From: Lithobates sylvaticus
Lineage: Eukaryota; Chordata; Amphibia; Anura; Ranidae
NCBI GenBank assembly: GCA_028564925.1
Contig: CM053034.1
Coordinates: 94,631,626-94,695,625 of the forward strand
Direction of reading: 5' to 3'
DNA: 64,000 nt
In this document: positions 1 to 10,679 of the stretch, piece after piece
How positions within the stretch are numbered: the stretch's first letter is position 1
Layout: every line of letters begins with the position of its first letter
Notes under the pieces: generated by a model
Told to the model about the DNA's origin: nothing
The model's input: only the letters and a program-made list of their open reading frames with translations
Databases searched by the model: none
Translations under genes and position numbers: made by a program

Positions 1-1262
1 TAATATTCTTCCCCTTAATATATCCCATATTTGTATTTGGTGATGTGTATAAGCAACCAAAAAAGAAAAAATAACATAGAAAAAGTGTTAATTTTGTGTC
101 TTGATTTCATCTCCCCCACTCAATAATTTTCCTTCACCTTTTATTACTTTCTCACCCCCCCCCCCTCCCTCCTCCCTCTCACTCCCCACCCCCCCCCCAT
201 CCTCCCTACTCCTTAGTGTCCAGAAAAAAAAAAAAAAAAACTTTTATTCTATAGTGCATTTCATTACCCCTTTGTCTCTTTCTGTGTGACCCCCTTCCCC
301 CTCCCCCACCTCCATGAAGCATACATACATATATCTATATATTCTTCAAACATTCATATATTCTTCGAATCTTCAAATGTTCAAGCATTCATTCAATAGT
401 AGGGACCTCCGCCTGGTTCTATCTTTTACTTTTTTGGATTATATTCCCCCTCTCCTCTCCACTGCCCCTCCCCCTCCCTGTTCCTGCCTAAATGTTTTCC
501 TGCGTCTACTTATTTTATTCATCTATTTCATCCAACTAATCCATTTATTTCTTCCAACTTTAAAGCAGAGGTCCAGTAGTCACTGTTGGACATTATTTCA
601 CTGCTAAATTCTTTTTTGTTTTGTCCCTTTTCCTGTCTCGTTTTACTGTCCCGTTGCTGACCCCACTTCTTTATTTTTGTCCATTTCTTCTTGCTTTCCA
701 TCTTGGGGTTTACACACCTTCTGTTGATTCTCTCTTTTATTCCCCCCCAAAAAAACAAAAAAAAAACAGGGAGAGGGACCTCAATGGAGGGAAAAAAGGA
801 AAAAAAAAAGGAGCGATACCACCAGTCCGGTGAGGTGGGGGTAAGAGTATGGGGGCCTGGGGGGCTTCGGGAATGTCATCTTGGGATAGTCCTGGGACCA
901 CTATATCCTATTAAGGCATTGTCCCCCTATACAGTCCCTCTTAATAAAAAAAAAAAAAAAAAAAGAGGGACAAAAAACACAGCATCGGAGCGAAGCAATT
1001 CATTGAGTCTTGCCCACTGTGTGGGATTACTTACTGTTCCCAGTCCGGGGCCCCTTACGTACATACCATCTGTCTTGGTGCACTGGGGTGGTGTCACCCA
1101 CATACTATCGTGCCGTTGTTTCTCGCTGCTGTTTTCTTTCCAATGGTGCAAGCCAGTTCAGGACCACGCACTGCTCCACCTCCAGAAAAACGAAGAGGGC
1201 AGGTAAGTCTGCCGGCGACCATAGGGAGAAAGATCGTGTACCCTTCTTCACCTTCACCGATA
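1..1262. other. Unrecognised pyrimidine-rich DNA with homopolymer runs
   Basis: Positions 100-750 are strongly C/T-rich on the plus strand. Positions 752-800 and 944-964 are A-rich runs, the second preceded by AATAAA-like sequence at about 942. The short open frames here are low-complexity (Pro/Ser/Leu or Lys-rich) and I recognise no protein family in them. The neighbouring LINE piece on the minus strand stops matching its family at about 1263, so this stretch is either an unrelated flank or very decayed LINE untranslated sequence. I cannot choose between these. Confidence 0.4.
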
Positions 1263-3239
1263 TTAGGTATCCCCAACGATATGAGGCACCCACCAACTTA
1301 ATCTGTTCCAGCAGCGGGTGCAATAGTGCCCTTCTCTGTAAGGTTGCCCGGGATAGATCCGGGAGAATTTTAATCGTAGCTCCCTCGTGTCTTTAGAGGC
1401 TATTATCAGCCTGGAGCTATCCTCAAACCATTCTTCCAATACTTCCCTATCTAATGCAGGAATATCTACGTGCCATTGTTCCCAGAGCCTAGCCATCTTA
1501 GGTGAGCGCGGATAAGGGCTTATTCAGAGATTTCTGCACCGAAAGCTCCTCTATTGGGTCAGTCTCAAGTGTAGGGTGATTCGGAAATTGGGAACATACA
1601 GCATGTTGCAGTTGGAAGTAATGGAAGTACATCAAGCAAGGTAGTCTAATATTAGCCGATAGTGCCCCAAATGACAAAATCTTTCCTGTAGGCATAATAT
1701 CCCACAGTCTCCGAACACAAAATCTAGCCCAGACCTGTGGGTAAGGGAGCATCATGATGTGTGTAAAGGAGGGATTACTCCACAATGGTTGATAATGAGA
1801 CCAATGATCAGGCTTGGTAAACCGAGCCCTGGCAGCCATCCACACCTTCAACGTCACTCTAGTAGGTAGTGGAATGGATTGGTAGGCCCTCGACCCCCTG
1901 TATATCAGATTACCTAGTTCTGTAAATGATCCCAGTAGGGTGGCCTCTAGGCAGACCATTGCATTTGTTCTAGAAACCACAAACCACCAGTGAACTGTAA
2001 CGAGTACTGCCGCCCAAAAGTAGATTTTATAGTTAAGAAGAGCCAACCCACCATAACTAACCAGGAGCTGGAGGGTAGACCTCGCCAGACACGGATCAGC
2101 CTCCTGCCCATAGGAAGGAACCTACACAACTGTCCGATTCCCTAAAGAAGATTTTTTTTCAAAAATATGGGACAATTGTGGAACACACACAAAGGAATTT
2201 AGTGAGGAAAATTATTTTTAGTACATTATTGCGACCCAAAACATTTAGGGGTAAGTTACTCCAGGAGGTACACCTGACTTTTAATTGTAATATTACGGGG
2301 CAGATATTCAGGTCGTAGAACAAATCCTTGGACACCTTGATACCCAGATGCTTAAATTCTTCAACCTATACCAAGGGAGTAGGCGAAGCCGAGCTCCTGG
2401 TATCTAAATCCGGTGGAAACAAAACTGATTTACTCCAGTTTATCTTGACACCTGAGAAGTACCCAAACTTGTCAAAGACAGTCAGAGCAGCCTGGAAGGA
2501 GGCATTTGCATCTGTGGTAGAGCAAAATCATCTCCTCCAAGGGGCCGATCTGCCAACCCTTGACAAGTTCTGTATAAGGATGGCCAATGGCTCAAGTTCT
2601 AGAAAAAAATAGGCTTGGCGAAAGAGGGCACCCTTGCTGAGTGCCTCTGGCTAGGGGGGAATAGTGCTGAGATCCTGTCATTAGTGTGGGACTCAGGCTT
2701 TGGACGTTTTATACGTTTCCAACCACTGGCGAAATCTTGGGCCAAATCTACGTAACATGCTCCAGAGAAAGGGTCACTCTACTGAATCAAAGGCCTTTTC
2801 CACATCTAACGAGGCCACCACCCTTGTACCAGCATTGTCATGATTGGCCGAGAGATTGAGAAAACTGCAACGGATATTAATGTCAGGGCCCTTTCCCGGC
2901 ATGAAACCAGTCTGATCTACCTGTATAAGTTGCTCAATCACTGTAGTGAGATGGAGGGCCAAATTTTTTGCCCATCTCTCTGATCCACATTGATCAGAGA
3001 GATGGGCCTGTATGAGGCACAATCTTCAGGATCCTTACCAGGCTTGGGCACTAACATAAGGGCTTCGGACATGGAATCCGGTAGGGTGTCTAAGGCGGTG
3101 AATTTATCAAGTAGAGACGTTAATCTAGGTGCCAAGAGTTCTTGGTAGCAGAAGTAAAATTTAATGGGGATACCATCTGGCCCGGGGGCCTTCCCTGATT
3201 GCATGTGGCCAAGAGCAGTCTGAACCTCCTCCAAAAATC
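1263..3239 (-). pseudogene. Tx1/L1-type LINE, ORF2 reverse transcriptase fragment
   Basis: On the minus strand this reads through the middle and end of a LINE ORF2. From 3230 downwards it shows SGKAPGPDGIP, then SYRPISLINVD, the QVDQTGFMPGK block, SLDVEKAFDSVE, the GTQQGCPLSPS turn at about 2630 and the downstream FDKFGYFSGVKINWSKS segment at about 2470. The C-terminal part continues at 2046-1263. The endonuclease half and ORF1 are absent, so it is 5' truncated, and it ends before the usual cysteine/histidine tail is complete. Several frame changes separate the pieces; one lies just after the LINVD motif at about 3000. The stretch where the active-site YADD should lie (about 2560) is too altered to read. 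The LINVD wording is closest to the plus-strand LINE at 50764-56940. It is a dead fragment. Confidence 0.85.
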
Positions 3240-3877
3240 TTTTTCTTGTACAAACGATTTTCTTAAAGTTCAGTTCAACATAACAATACAATAGCATTGA
3301 TGGTCATATCATGGATAAAATAAAGAAAACTTCAAAAGAAGATAATCTAAGTCGCAGAAATTTGTTATGTATAACCGGTAAGGAGTTATCAACACCTTAT
3401 GGGACCTTGGGATATGAAAGCACGCTGCACCAGATGTAAGTAATAGTGGACTTAGAGTCATAAGTGAAGAGATTATCAGGACATATTAACAGAACCTATA
3501 TTTTCTTAAGAAATAGTATATCTAAATGTCAAAAAATAATGTTTTTTTTCCATGTAACCATCACATCCAGGGCTGAGCCTGGTGGGCCAGAAAAATACAA
3601 AGAAAAAGCAAGGAAGAAGAAGGAGAATAGGAGTAGGAGTGTAGAACAGAAAAAGAAAATTAATAAAGGGGGTGAGGAGGGTGGGGAAGTCCGTGGGGCG
3701 GGGGGGGGCAGAGACATACAAGAGCGAAAGGAGCACTGGATCAAATCTAGAAGGATGATTATGAGCAACCCAAGGTTGCCAAACCCGAAGGAACTTATCA
3801 TGGGTGTCTGATAATATGTAAAAAGGGGATAAAATACTGCGCTAAACCAAAATATGTGAAGGCAAAATACAAACGTG
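3240..3877 (-). mobile_element. 5'-truncated Tx1/L1 LINE 3' end
   Basis: The minus strand at about 3830-3720 encodes a LINE ORF2 carboxy terminus in which DKFLRVWQPWVAHNHPSRFD is readable. This matches the end of the complete LINE at 42142-48438, where the equivalent reads DKFKQTWQPWVKHHLPPDFD. It is followed by a pyrimidine-rich 3' untranslated region (purine-rich on the plus strand at 3590-3710) and ends in an A-rich tail at about 3240. Only the last part of the element is present, as usual for incomplete reverse transcription. It abuts another LINE fragment on one side and a palindromic element on the other. I could not identify a clean target duplication. Confidence 0.7.
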
Positions 3878-5497
3878 ACTCTGACCCCAAAGCACCTTGT
3901 TCCCATGTTGATGGGGACAAGGGCCTCATCCTCACAACCCTTGCCCCGTGGTTGTGGGGGTATGCGGGCGGAGGGCTTATCGAAATCTGGAAGCCCCCTT
4001 TAACAAGGGGACCCCCAGATCCCGGCCTCCTCCTATATGAATTGGTAATGGGGTACATTGTACTACCATTTCACAAAAAAAGTGTAAAAAAATTGTAAAA
4101 AAAAGACAAGAGATAGCTTGGGACAAATCCTTTATTAATAAAATAAAATGTCCTGCGATGTAAATTTACGCCGCCCGACGAACCGAAAAAGAAAAAAAAC
4201 TGCAACCGTTCTGCCTCCATGGCTCCCGCTGACTGGCGCTGCTTCTCTGTGACAATTCTTATATAGTTGAGGGCAGGGCCACCCGGTGACGTAAACGGGT
4301 GACCCCGCCTCCATCTGACGCCAAGGGGAAGCCCCCGTGGTGTCAGTGGGGGGCGAGGTTACCCATTTACGTCACCGGATGGAAGCGTCAGTCGAGAGCC
4401 TGTCATGGAGGCAGAATGGTTGTGGCTTTTTATTTTTTTCGGTCCGTCGGGCACCGTGAATTTACATTGCGGGACATTTTTTTTTTTTTAATAAAGGACT
4501 TTTTTAATAAAGGATTTTTTACCATTTTTCACACTTTTTTTGTGAAATGGTAGGGGTACCCCATTACCATTTCAATTAGGGGGGGCGGGATCTGGGGGTC
4601 CCCTTGTTAAAAGGGGGGCTTCCAGATTCCAATAAGCCCCCGTCCACATACCCCCACAACCACTGGGCAAGGGTTGTGGGGATGAGGCCCTTGTCCCCAT
4701 CAACATGGGGACAAGGTGGTTTGGGGTCAGACCCCAAAGCACCCTCCCCATGTTGAGGGCATGTGACCTGGTATGGTTCAGGAGGGGGGGGGGGGCGCTC
4801 TCTCGTCCTGCGGCCTGCCAGGTTGCTTGCTTGGATAATGGTCTGGTATGGATTTGGGGGGACCCCTACGCCATTTTTATTTTGGCGCAGGGTTCCCTTA
4901 AAATCCATACCAGACCTGAAGGGCCTGGTGTTGATTTTAGGGGGGCCCCCACGCATTTTTTTTTTCAATTTTGGTTCGCCTTAATATTCATACCAGACCC
5001 CAAAGGGCCTGGTAATGGACTGGTGGAGAACCCATGCTCTGTTTTTCAATGAGTTTTATCTATATTGCCGAGACCCGACAATTCATTACAGCCGCGATCA
5101 GTTTTAAATGACAATTTTTCCTTTAGAAATGTAATTTTGCTATGGTACTGTTCTAAACACTGGAAACATGTGCCACTTTACAGGCATACTATAGATACAT
5201 CCCAGGCACGATATTTAAAGGAATATTTCATTTTTATTGTTTCACTTTAAGCATTAAAAAAAAAATCACTGCTCCCGAAAAAATGTCTGCATTTTCCCTT
5301 GGGCAGGACCCAGGTCCCCAAACACTTTTTATGACAATAACTTGCCTATAAGCCTTTAAAATTAGCAATTTTTATTTTTCATGTTAGTGTCTCATAGACT
5401 TTAACGGTGTTCCAGCGGCTTTTCAAATTTGCCATGAACACTGCATATTGTTCGCTGTCGAACTTAAGTTAAGTCGAACATTGGGCTCATCCCTACC
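3878..5497. mobile_element. Palindromic non-coding transposon, copy 1 (left outer arm missing)
   Basis: Positions 3880-4110 reappear inverted at about 4500-4735, including the blocks around CCATGTTGATGGGGACAAGG, AACAAGGGGACCCCCAG and the ACCATTTCACAAAAAAAGTG segment. The symmetry centre is near 4330, where CTGACGCCA faces TGGTGTCAG. The right outer arm continues through GC-rich modules (CCTGGTATGGTTC, ATCCATACCAGACC) and ends at about 5497 with GGGCTCATCCCT. The matching left outer arm is missing, because a LINE tail abuts at 3878. The core modules are shared with the element at 27621-29566 but the outer right end is different. No transposase is encoded. I infer a non-autonomous DNA transposon; the superfamily is unknown. 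Confidence 0.7.
4131..4266 (-). promoter_or_regulatory. TATA box and polyadenylation signal framing a mini-transcription unit in palindrome copy 1
   Basis: On the minus strand CTATATAAG lies at 4266-4258, about 65 bp from the palindrome centre. An AATAAA signal lies about 120 bp downstream at 4136-4131. The other arm keeps AATAAA at 4490-4495 on the plus strand but its TATA box has decayed. An ATGGAGGCAGAA start is present on both arms (minus from 4220, plus from 4405). On the plus arm it gives only a 28-residue frame that stops inside a T-run, so coding potential is doubtful. Transcription is inferred from these signals alone. Confidence 0.45.
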
Positions 5498-6830
5498 AAT
5501 TACCATCATAAGTCACATAAATAGTGAAATGATGTCCACCTGTGTGCAATTTAAGTGTCACATGATCTGTCATTACATATACACACCTTTTTGAAAGGCC
5601 CCAGAGGCTGCAACACCTAAGCAAGAGGCACCACTAACCAAACACTGCCATGAAGACCAAGGAACTCTCCAAACAAGTAAGGGACAATGATGTTGAGAAG
5701 TACAAGTCAGGGTTAGGTTATAAAAAAATATGCAAATCTTTGATGATTCCCTAGGAGCACCATCAAATCTATCATGGAAAGAACACGGCACAACAGCAAA
5801 CCTGCCAAAAGATGGCCGCACACCAGAACTCACGGACCGGGCAAGAAGGGCATTAATCAGAGAGGCAGCACAGAGACCTAAGGTAACCCTGGAGGAGCTG
5901 CAGAGTTCCACAGTAGAGACTGGAGTATCTGTACATAGGACGACAATAAGTCGTACGCTCCATAGAGTTGGACTTTATGGCAGAGTAGCCAGAAGAAAGC
6001 CATTACTTTCAGTCAAAAAACAAAATTTGGGAGACTCACAAAAAAATGCTCTCGTCTGATGAGACTAAAATTTAACTTTTTGGCCATCAAAGAAAACGCT
6101 ATGTCTGGCGCAAACCCAACACATCACATCACATCACCCAAACAACACCATCCCCACAGTGAATCGTGGTGGCAGCATCATGCTGTGGGGATGTTTAAGC
6201 AGTCGGGACTGGGAAACTGGTCAGAGTTGAGGGAAAGGTGGATGGTGCTAAATACAGAGATATTCTTGAACAAAACATGTACCACTCTGTGTGTGATTTG
6301 AGGCTAGGATGGCTGTTCACCTTCCAGCAGGACAATGACCCCAAACACATTGCTAAAGCAACACTTGAGTGGTGTAAGGGGAAACATGTAAATGTGTTGG
6401 AATGGCATAGTCAAAGCCAAGACCTCAATCCAATAGAAAATCTGTGGTCAGTCACTTGCTGTTCACAAGCGCAAACCATCCAACTTGAAGGAGCTGGAGC
6501 AGTTTTGCAAGGAGGAATGGGCAAAAATCCCAGTGGTAAGATGTGGCAAGCTCATAGAGACTTATCCAAAGCAACTTGGAGCTGTGATAGCCACAAAAGG
6601 TGGCTCTACAAAGTATTGTCTTTAGGGGGGTAAATAGTTATGCACATTGACTTTTTCTGTTATTTTGTCCTATTTGCTGTTTGCTTCATAATAAAAAAAA
6701 AAAAAATCTTCAAAGTTGTGTGTATGTTCTGTAAATTAAGCAAATCCTTAAACAATCCATGTTAATTCCAGGTTGTGAGGCAACAAAACATGAAAAATGC
6801 CAAGGGGGTGAATACGTTTGCAAGGCACTG
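5498..6830 (+). mobile_element. Tc1-like DNA transposon, 5' end lost
   Basis: The 3' end is clear: GGGGGTGAATACGTTTGCAAGG followed by CACTG and a TA at 6831-6832 is the terminal inverted repeat of a common vertebrate Tc1 family. The inside carries the transposase remnant (5650-6633) and a 3' untranslated part with an A-run at about 6692. The matching 5' terminal repeat is not present. The sequence starts abruptly next to the palindromic element that ends at about 5497. The element is therefore incomplete and immobile. Confidence 0.85.
5650..6633 (+). pseudogene. Tc1-family transposase, broken
   Basis: The reading starts at the ATG at 5650 with MKTKELSKQVRDNDVEKYKSG, the first helix-turn-helix of a Tc1 transposase. 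It continues as DGRTPELTDRARRALIREAAQRPKV (second DNA-binding helix bundle, 5800-5890) and the SVHRTTISRTLHRVGLYGR linker. The DDE domain is recognisable by SSDETK (about 6052), FQQDNDPKH (about 6327) and DLNPIENLW (about 6423), so all three catalytic positions can still be read. At least three frame changes and several stops separate the blocks. The normal role is cut-and-paste transposition at TA dinucleotides. No functional protein could be made from this copy. Confidence 0.85.
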
Positions 6831-6832
6831 TA

Positions 6833-7094
6833 TATAGTGTAGTATATTTCCTCTCTTATAGGATATGTTCAGACATTACACAAATTTAACTCCAGCCTTC
6901 CCTCTCCCTATTTTGAGCATGTCCCAGATATATTTTTTCCTTTACCTGGGTCATATAGTCAGAAACCACTTTTAAAACTCCCTGTGATGTCATCAAAAGG
7001 CTTGTAAAATTCTTGCAGGGACAGCTCTGTGGTCTTATATGTTTACAACAGAGTCATTTGTGCTTTTCACCATTTATTAAACGGGTACATTCTT
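6833..7094. other. Short unrecognised spacer
   Basis: This is AT-rich sequence between two Tc1-like elements. I see no coding, repeat or RNA signal that I can name. Part of it may be the decayed 5' portion of the Tc1-like element that becomes recognisable from about 7095. Confidence 0.3.
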
Positions 7095-7320
7095 GTAACT
7101 TTCTCTATAGTTATCACAGATATTACACAGTGAAGAGAAGAGATGTGATAGGCACAGAATCCAAGTTGCATGAGGTCTAGTGTGAAATTTCCACAGTCAG
7201 TTATGATTTGGTGAGCCATGTCATCTGCTGGTGTGGGTCCACTGTGTTTTATCAAGTCCAAAGTCAGTGCAGCCCCCTACCAGGAAATTCTAGAGCCAAA
7301 AGTGCCAATACCTGATTTAA

Positions 7321-8287
7321 CCACATGCCGACCGGGCCATAGCCCGAAAGACGGCTACAGCGCGGTCGGCTTATCTTGGGTGGACGTCCTACGGACGTCC
7401 TCCCAGAAACTTGCTCCTGTGCGCCCCCTGGGGCGCGCACTCGGGAACATCCGTGACCGCCGGGTCCCGAGGACCCGGCGCATCACGGATCACAGTAAAC
7501 AGCCGCTGATAGCGGCTGTTTAACACGTGATCGCTCCATCAAATGACGGAGCGATCACATGTACACAGACCGGCGTCACGTCATGACGCCGGTTCCACCC
7601 TCCCCTCTCTGTACCGATCGGTACAGTGAGAGGGGAGAAGCGGAAAGGGGGGGAGATGGGACCAGCGCTGTGGGCTGGATGGGTAGTGCCCACAGCGCTG
7701 GTCAGTGACAGCAATTTGCAATACACTGCCACCACTGTGTAATACTCTGCCACCACTGTGCAATGCTCTGCCACCACTGTGCAATGCTCTGCAACCACTG
7801 TGCAATGCTCTGCCACCACTGTGCAATGCTCTGCCACCACTGTGCAATGCTCTGCCACCACTGTGCAATGCTCTGCCACCACTGTGCAATACTCTACCAA
7901 TACTGTGCAACACTGCAATACTCTGCCAATATTCGCCAATACTCTGCCAATATTCGCCAATACTCTGCCAATATTCGCCAATACTCTGCCAATACTCTGC
8001 CAATACTCGCCAATACTCGCCAATACTCTGCAATAGTTTTTAATAGAAACAAAGAATTTTTTATTTTATTTTTACAGTATTTTTTGATTTATAGCGCACA
8101 AAATAAAAAACCCAGCGGTGATTAAATACCACCAAAAGAAAGCTCTATTTGTGTGAAAAAAAGGACACAAAATTCATTTGGGTACAGTGTTGCATGACTG
8201 AGTAATTGTCATTCAGAGTGTGAGAGCACAGAAAGCTGAAAATTGGTCTAGTTAGGAAGGGGGTTTAAGTGCCCAGTGGGTAAGAGG
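7321..8287. mobile_element. TTAA-flanked non-autonomous transposon A
   Basis: The 967-bp element lies between TTAA at 7317-7320 and TTAA at 8288-8291. Removing it restores a continuous Tc1 sequence, so these are real target duplications. The left end (CCACATGCCGACCGGGC) is the GCCGACCG-type end, and the right end read inwards is CCTCTTACCCACTGGGC. Near the right end is the block around AAATAGAGCTTTCTTTTGG (read on the minus strand), which is shared with elements B, C and D. Inside are GC-rich hairpins (7390-7560) and a 21-bp minisatellite. No transposase is encoded. TTAA targets are used by piggyBac and Kolobok elements; I cannot decide between them. Confidence 0.8.
7727..8033. repeat. 21-bp minisatellite, two related unit types
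   Basis: About eight copies of a unit like CTGCCACCACTGTGCAATGCT run to about 7905. They are followed by about five copies of a second unit like GCCAATATTCGCCAATACTCT. The unit length is a multiple of three and neither unit has a stop in most frames. This explains long repetitive open frames on both strands, which are not genes. The array lies inside TTAA element A and probably arose by replication slippage. Confidence 0.9.
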
Positions 8288-8607
8288 TTAATGATCATGG
8301 TATCACTGTGCTTGATTGGCCAGCAAACTCGCCTGACCTAAACCCCATAGAGAATCTGAGTGGTATTGTCAAGAGGGAGATAAGACACCAGACCCTACAA
8401 TGCAGATGTGCTAAAAAGCCACTATCAAAGAAACCTGGGCTTTCATAACACCTCAGCAGTGCCACAGGCTGGTCACCTCCATGCCCCAATGCATTGATGC
8501 AGTAATTAATGCAAAAGGAGCCCTGACCAAGTATTGAGTGCATACTATATTGTACATGGATATACTTTGCAGTAAGCTAACATTTCTTTTTTAAAAACCC
8601 TTTTTTT

Positions 8608-9211
8608 TTTTTCAATATATTTTTATTAAATTTTTAACAACATACAAACATGTAAAACATATAAAACAAAAGTGCTTTCAGTGTATACAAAGGGCCATTG
8701 GAAGTCATATGCACATGCAGTGTAAACATGGTACAGCACTATTATATCTCTGTAAGGGTACATCTCTGGAGGCCCCAGGTTGATAAGTGCAGTAAATCTC
8801 GAATCCAAGCCGGAGCCTACTGGAAATAGGTATTTTTGGGGTCCCCCAGGGGGAGGGGAGGGGGGAGCAGAGCTCTGTCTAAGGAGCTAGCCCTATCACA
8901 ACCACTCAAGCTGTTTCCGGTTCAGCCAGCCAATTGTGCCAGACCATGTCGTATTTTTGTGTGCAGCCCCTGTGCTGGTATGTATCTTTGTATAAGGGAA
9001 GACTGTTGTTCACTAGACGTTTCCACTGTACTATGGAAGGGGGTTCGGGCTTTTTTCTCTGTATCGCAATATTCTTCCGTGCATAAAACAGCAATATACT
9101 AATCTCTGTGCGTCTAGCGGAGGACGGCACAATGGGTTCAATAAGACTCAGTATGCATACCTCCATAGACAGAGGCACAGTGATCGAGGTGACTTTACCA
9201 ATCAATTCCAG
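8608..9211 (-). mobile_element. 5'-truncated Tx1/L1 LINE with 16-bp target duplication
   Basis: The insert is bounded by direct repeats TAAAAACCCTTTTTTT at 8592-8607 and 9212-9227. Its tail is the T-run at 8601-8612 (a poly-A tail on the minus strand). The minus strand from about 9130 encodes the ORF2 carboxy terminus: LLFYARKNIAIQRKKPEPPS, then WKRLVNNSLPLYKDTY, then WHNWL. A 3' untranslated region follows. Only about 600 bp of the element was copied. The insertion lies inside the Tc1-like element at 7095-10039 and is therefore younger than it. Confidence 0.85.
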
Positions 9212-9371
9212 TAAAAACCCTTTTTTTAATTGGTCTTATATAATATTCTAATTTTCGGAGATACAGAATTTGGGGTTTTTACTAGCTGTAAGCTATAATC
9301 ATCAAACTTAAAAGATTAAATTAGAATAAATGCTTGAAATAAATCACTGAGTAACACATCTATATAAAATA

Positions 9372-9958
9372 CACTATATTGTCAAAAGGATGGGAAGGCC
9401 TGGCTCGCAGACTCTGGTCTCTCAAAGGTGTTCTATTGGGTTGAGGTCAGGACTCTGTGCAGGCCAGTCAAATTCCTCCACCCCAAACTCGTTCATCCAT
9501 GTCTTTATGGACCTTGCTTTGTGCACTGGTGCGCAGTCATGTTGGAAGGGGCCATCTCTAAACTGTTCCCACACCATTCCCACACCGGACCAGTGCACAA
9601 AGCAAGGTTCATAAAGACATGGAAGAGAATGAGTTTGGGGTGGAGGAAATTGGCCTGCACAGAGTTCTGACCGCAACCCCATAGAACACCTTTGGGATGA
9701 ATTAGATCGGGGACTGCGAGCCAGGCCTTCCCGTCCAACATCAGTGCCTGACCTCACAAATGCACTTTTGGAAGAATGGTCAAACATACCCATAGACACA
9801 CTCCTAAACCTTGTGGACAGCCTTTCCAGAAGAGTTGAAGCTGTTATAGCTGCAAAGGGTGGGCCAACTCAATAATGATCCCTTCGGACTAAGACTGGGA
9901 TGCCATTAAAATTCATGTGTGTAAAGGCAGGTGTCCCAATACTTTTGACAATATAGTG
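9372..9958. mobile_element. Fold-back Tc1 derivative (MITE-like) with intact terminal repeats
   Basis: The ends CACTATATTGTCAAAAG and CTTTTGACAATATAGTG are perfect inverted repeats flanked by TA at 9370-9371 and 9959-9960. The right half encodes the Tc1 transposase tail on the plus strand (NPIEHLWDELDRGLRARP, then VDSLSRRVEAVIAAKGG). The left half is an inverted copy of an overlapping transposase region, reading VHKARSIKTWMNEFG and DWPAQSPDLNPIEHL on the minus strand. The 587-bp element is thus a head-to-head rearrangement of a Tc1 transposon and has no complete transposase. Clean ends suggest it moved in this form, using enzyme from elsewhere. Confidence 0.85.
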
Positions 9959-10039
9959 TAAATGAGTTTCACTTTTTGAATTTAATTACTGAAATAAATT
10001 AACTTTTTGATGATATTCTAATTTTATGAGATGCACCTG

Positions 10040-10679
10040 GCTCCATGTCACCACTCCAGCAATGTCTCTGGCTACAGACAGAGGGCATGGGCTCCTGCTG
10101 CTGTCAGACAAACTCCCGTGACAACATTTTTTGGATACAGTAAAGGATGGTTATAACCCTGGCATTTCTATGTCCCATTGGGGAGATTACTTTTGACTTC
10201 CTGTTCTATAGCCAAAGCAGTGAGAAAAAATGCCTCCAAAGTGAGTGAATCCATGGTTGTCTTCAGGGTCACCAGAGCTAGTTTCCCCATTAGGAAATTC
10301 TGTTCTATTCCTGCTGTGGTGACAGCCTAAAATGTTGGATTTTCTTTCACTTTCACTTTTGGTGATAATGATAAGCAGGACAAATAGAGAGGGTGAATCT
10401 CCCTAATGGACACACAGGCAGTAATAAAAAAAGTTGACTTGTTCTAATCCCTCTCCACCCTATCCAAAACTGCATCTAGTTATACTTTTATTCAATTAAC
10501 TCCTGTGTGGACAATCTCTTGGGACTCCAAGGGAAAATTGGGAAATCAATGTATGGTGTGTAGAGGGACAGAGTAGGGCAGGAAGGAGTTCTGTACTCAT
10601 CCAAAACAGGAAGTTCTTTTGTACTTGCAGCTTTCTAAAGGGATAAAACATGGGACTTGTTGCATGTATTGCAGAGATG
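10040..10679. other. Unrecognised DNA, possible old frog interspersed repeat
   Basis: No coding signal is visible. The segment around 10170-10430 (CCCATTGGGGAGATTAC, later GAATCTCCCTAATGG) resembles, from general familiarity, a repeat frequent in ranid frogs whose two halves are inverted. A related fragment may lie at 26610-26900. I cannot define ends or a family. Confidence 0.3.

Larger units (their letters stand above)
7095..10039 (+). mobile_element. Old Tc1-like transposon split by three nested insertions
   Basis: Four separated pieces read as one Tc1-type element on the plus strand: 7095-7320, 8288-8591, 9228-9371 and 9959-10039. The piece at 8311-8355 encodes LDWPANSPDLNPIEN, the last catalytic block of a Tc1 transposase. 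The final piece ends with GAGATGCACCTG, the 3' terminal sequence of a family I recognise from fish and frogs. The pieces join cleanly across each insert at its target duplication: TTAA, a 16-bp LINE duplication and TA. The element is dead, and its 5' boundary is uncertain because the first part is too diverged to place. Confidence 0.7.

Noticed and set aside
1110-1301. Possible LINE ORF1 start on the plus strand (MVQASSGPRTAPPPEKRRG)
   Set aside because: Short, basic and Pro-rich but without the coiled coil or RRM signature, and followed by stops.
7727-8033. CRISPR-like array of short repeats
   Set aside because: The 21-bp units are contiguous with no unique spacers, in a vertebrate transposon; it is a minisatellite.
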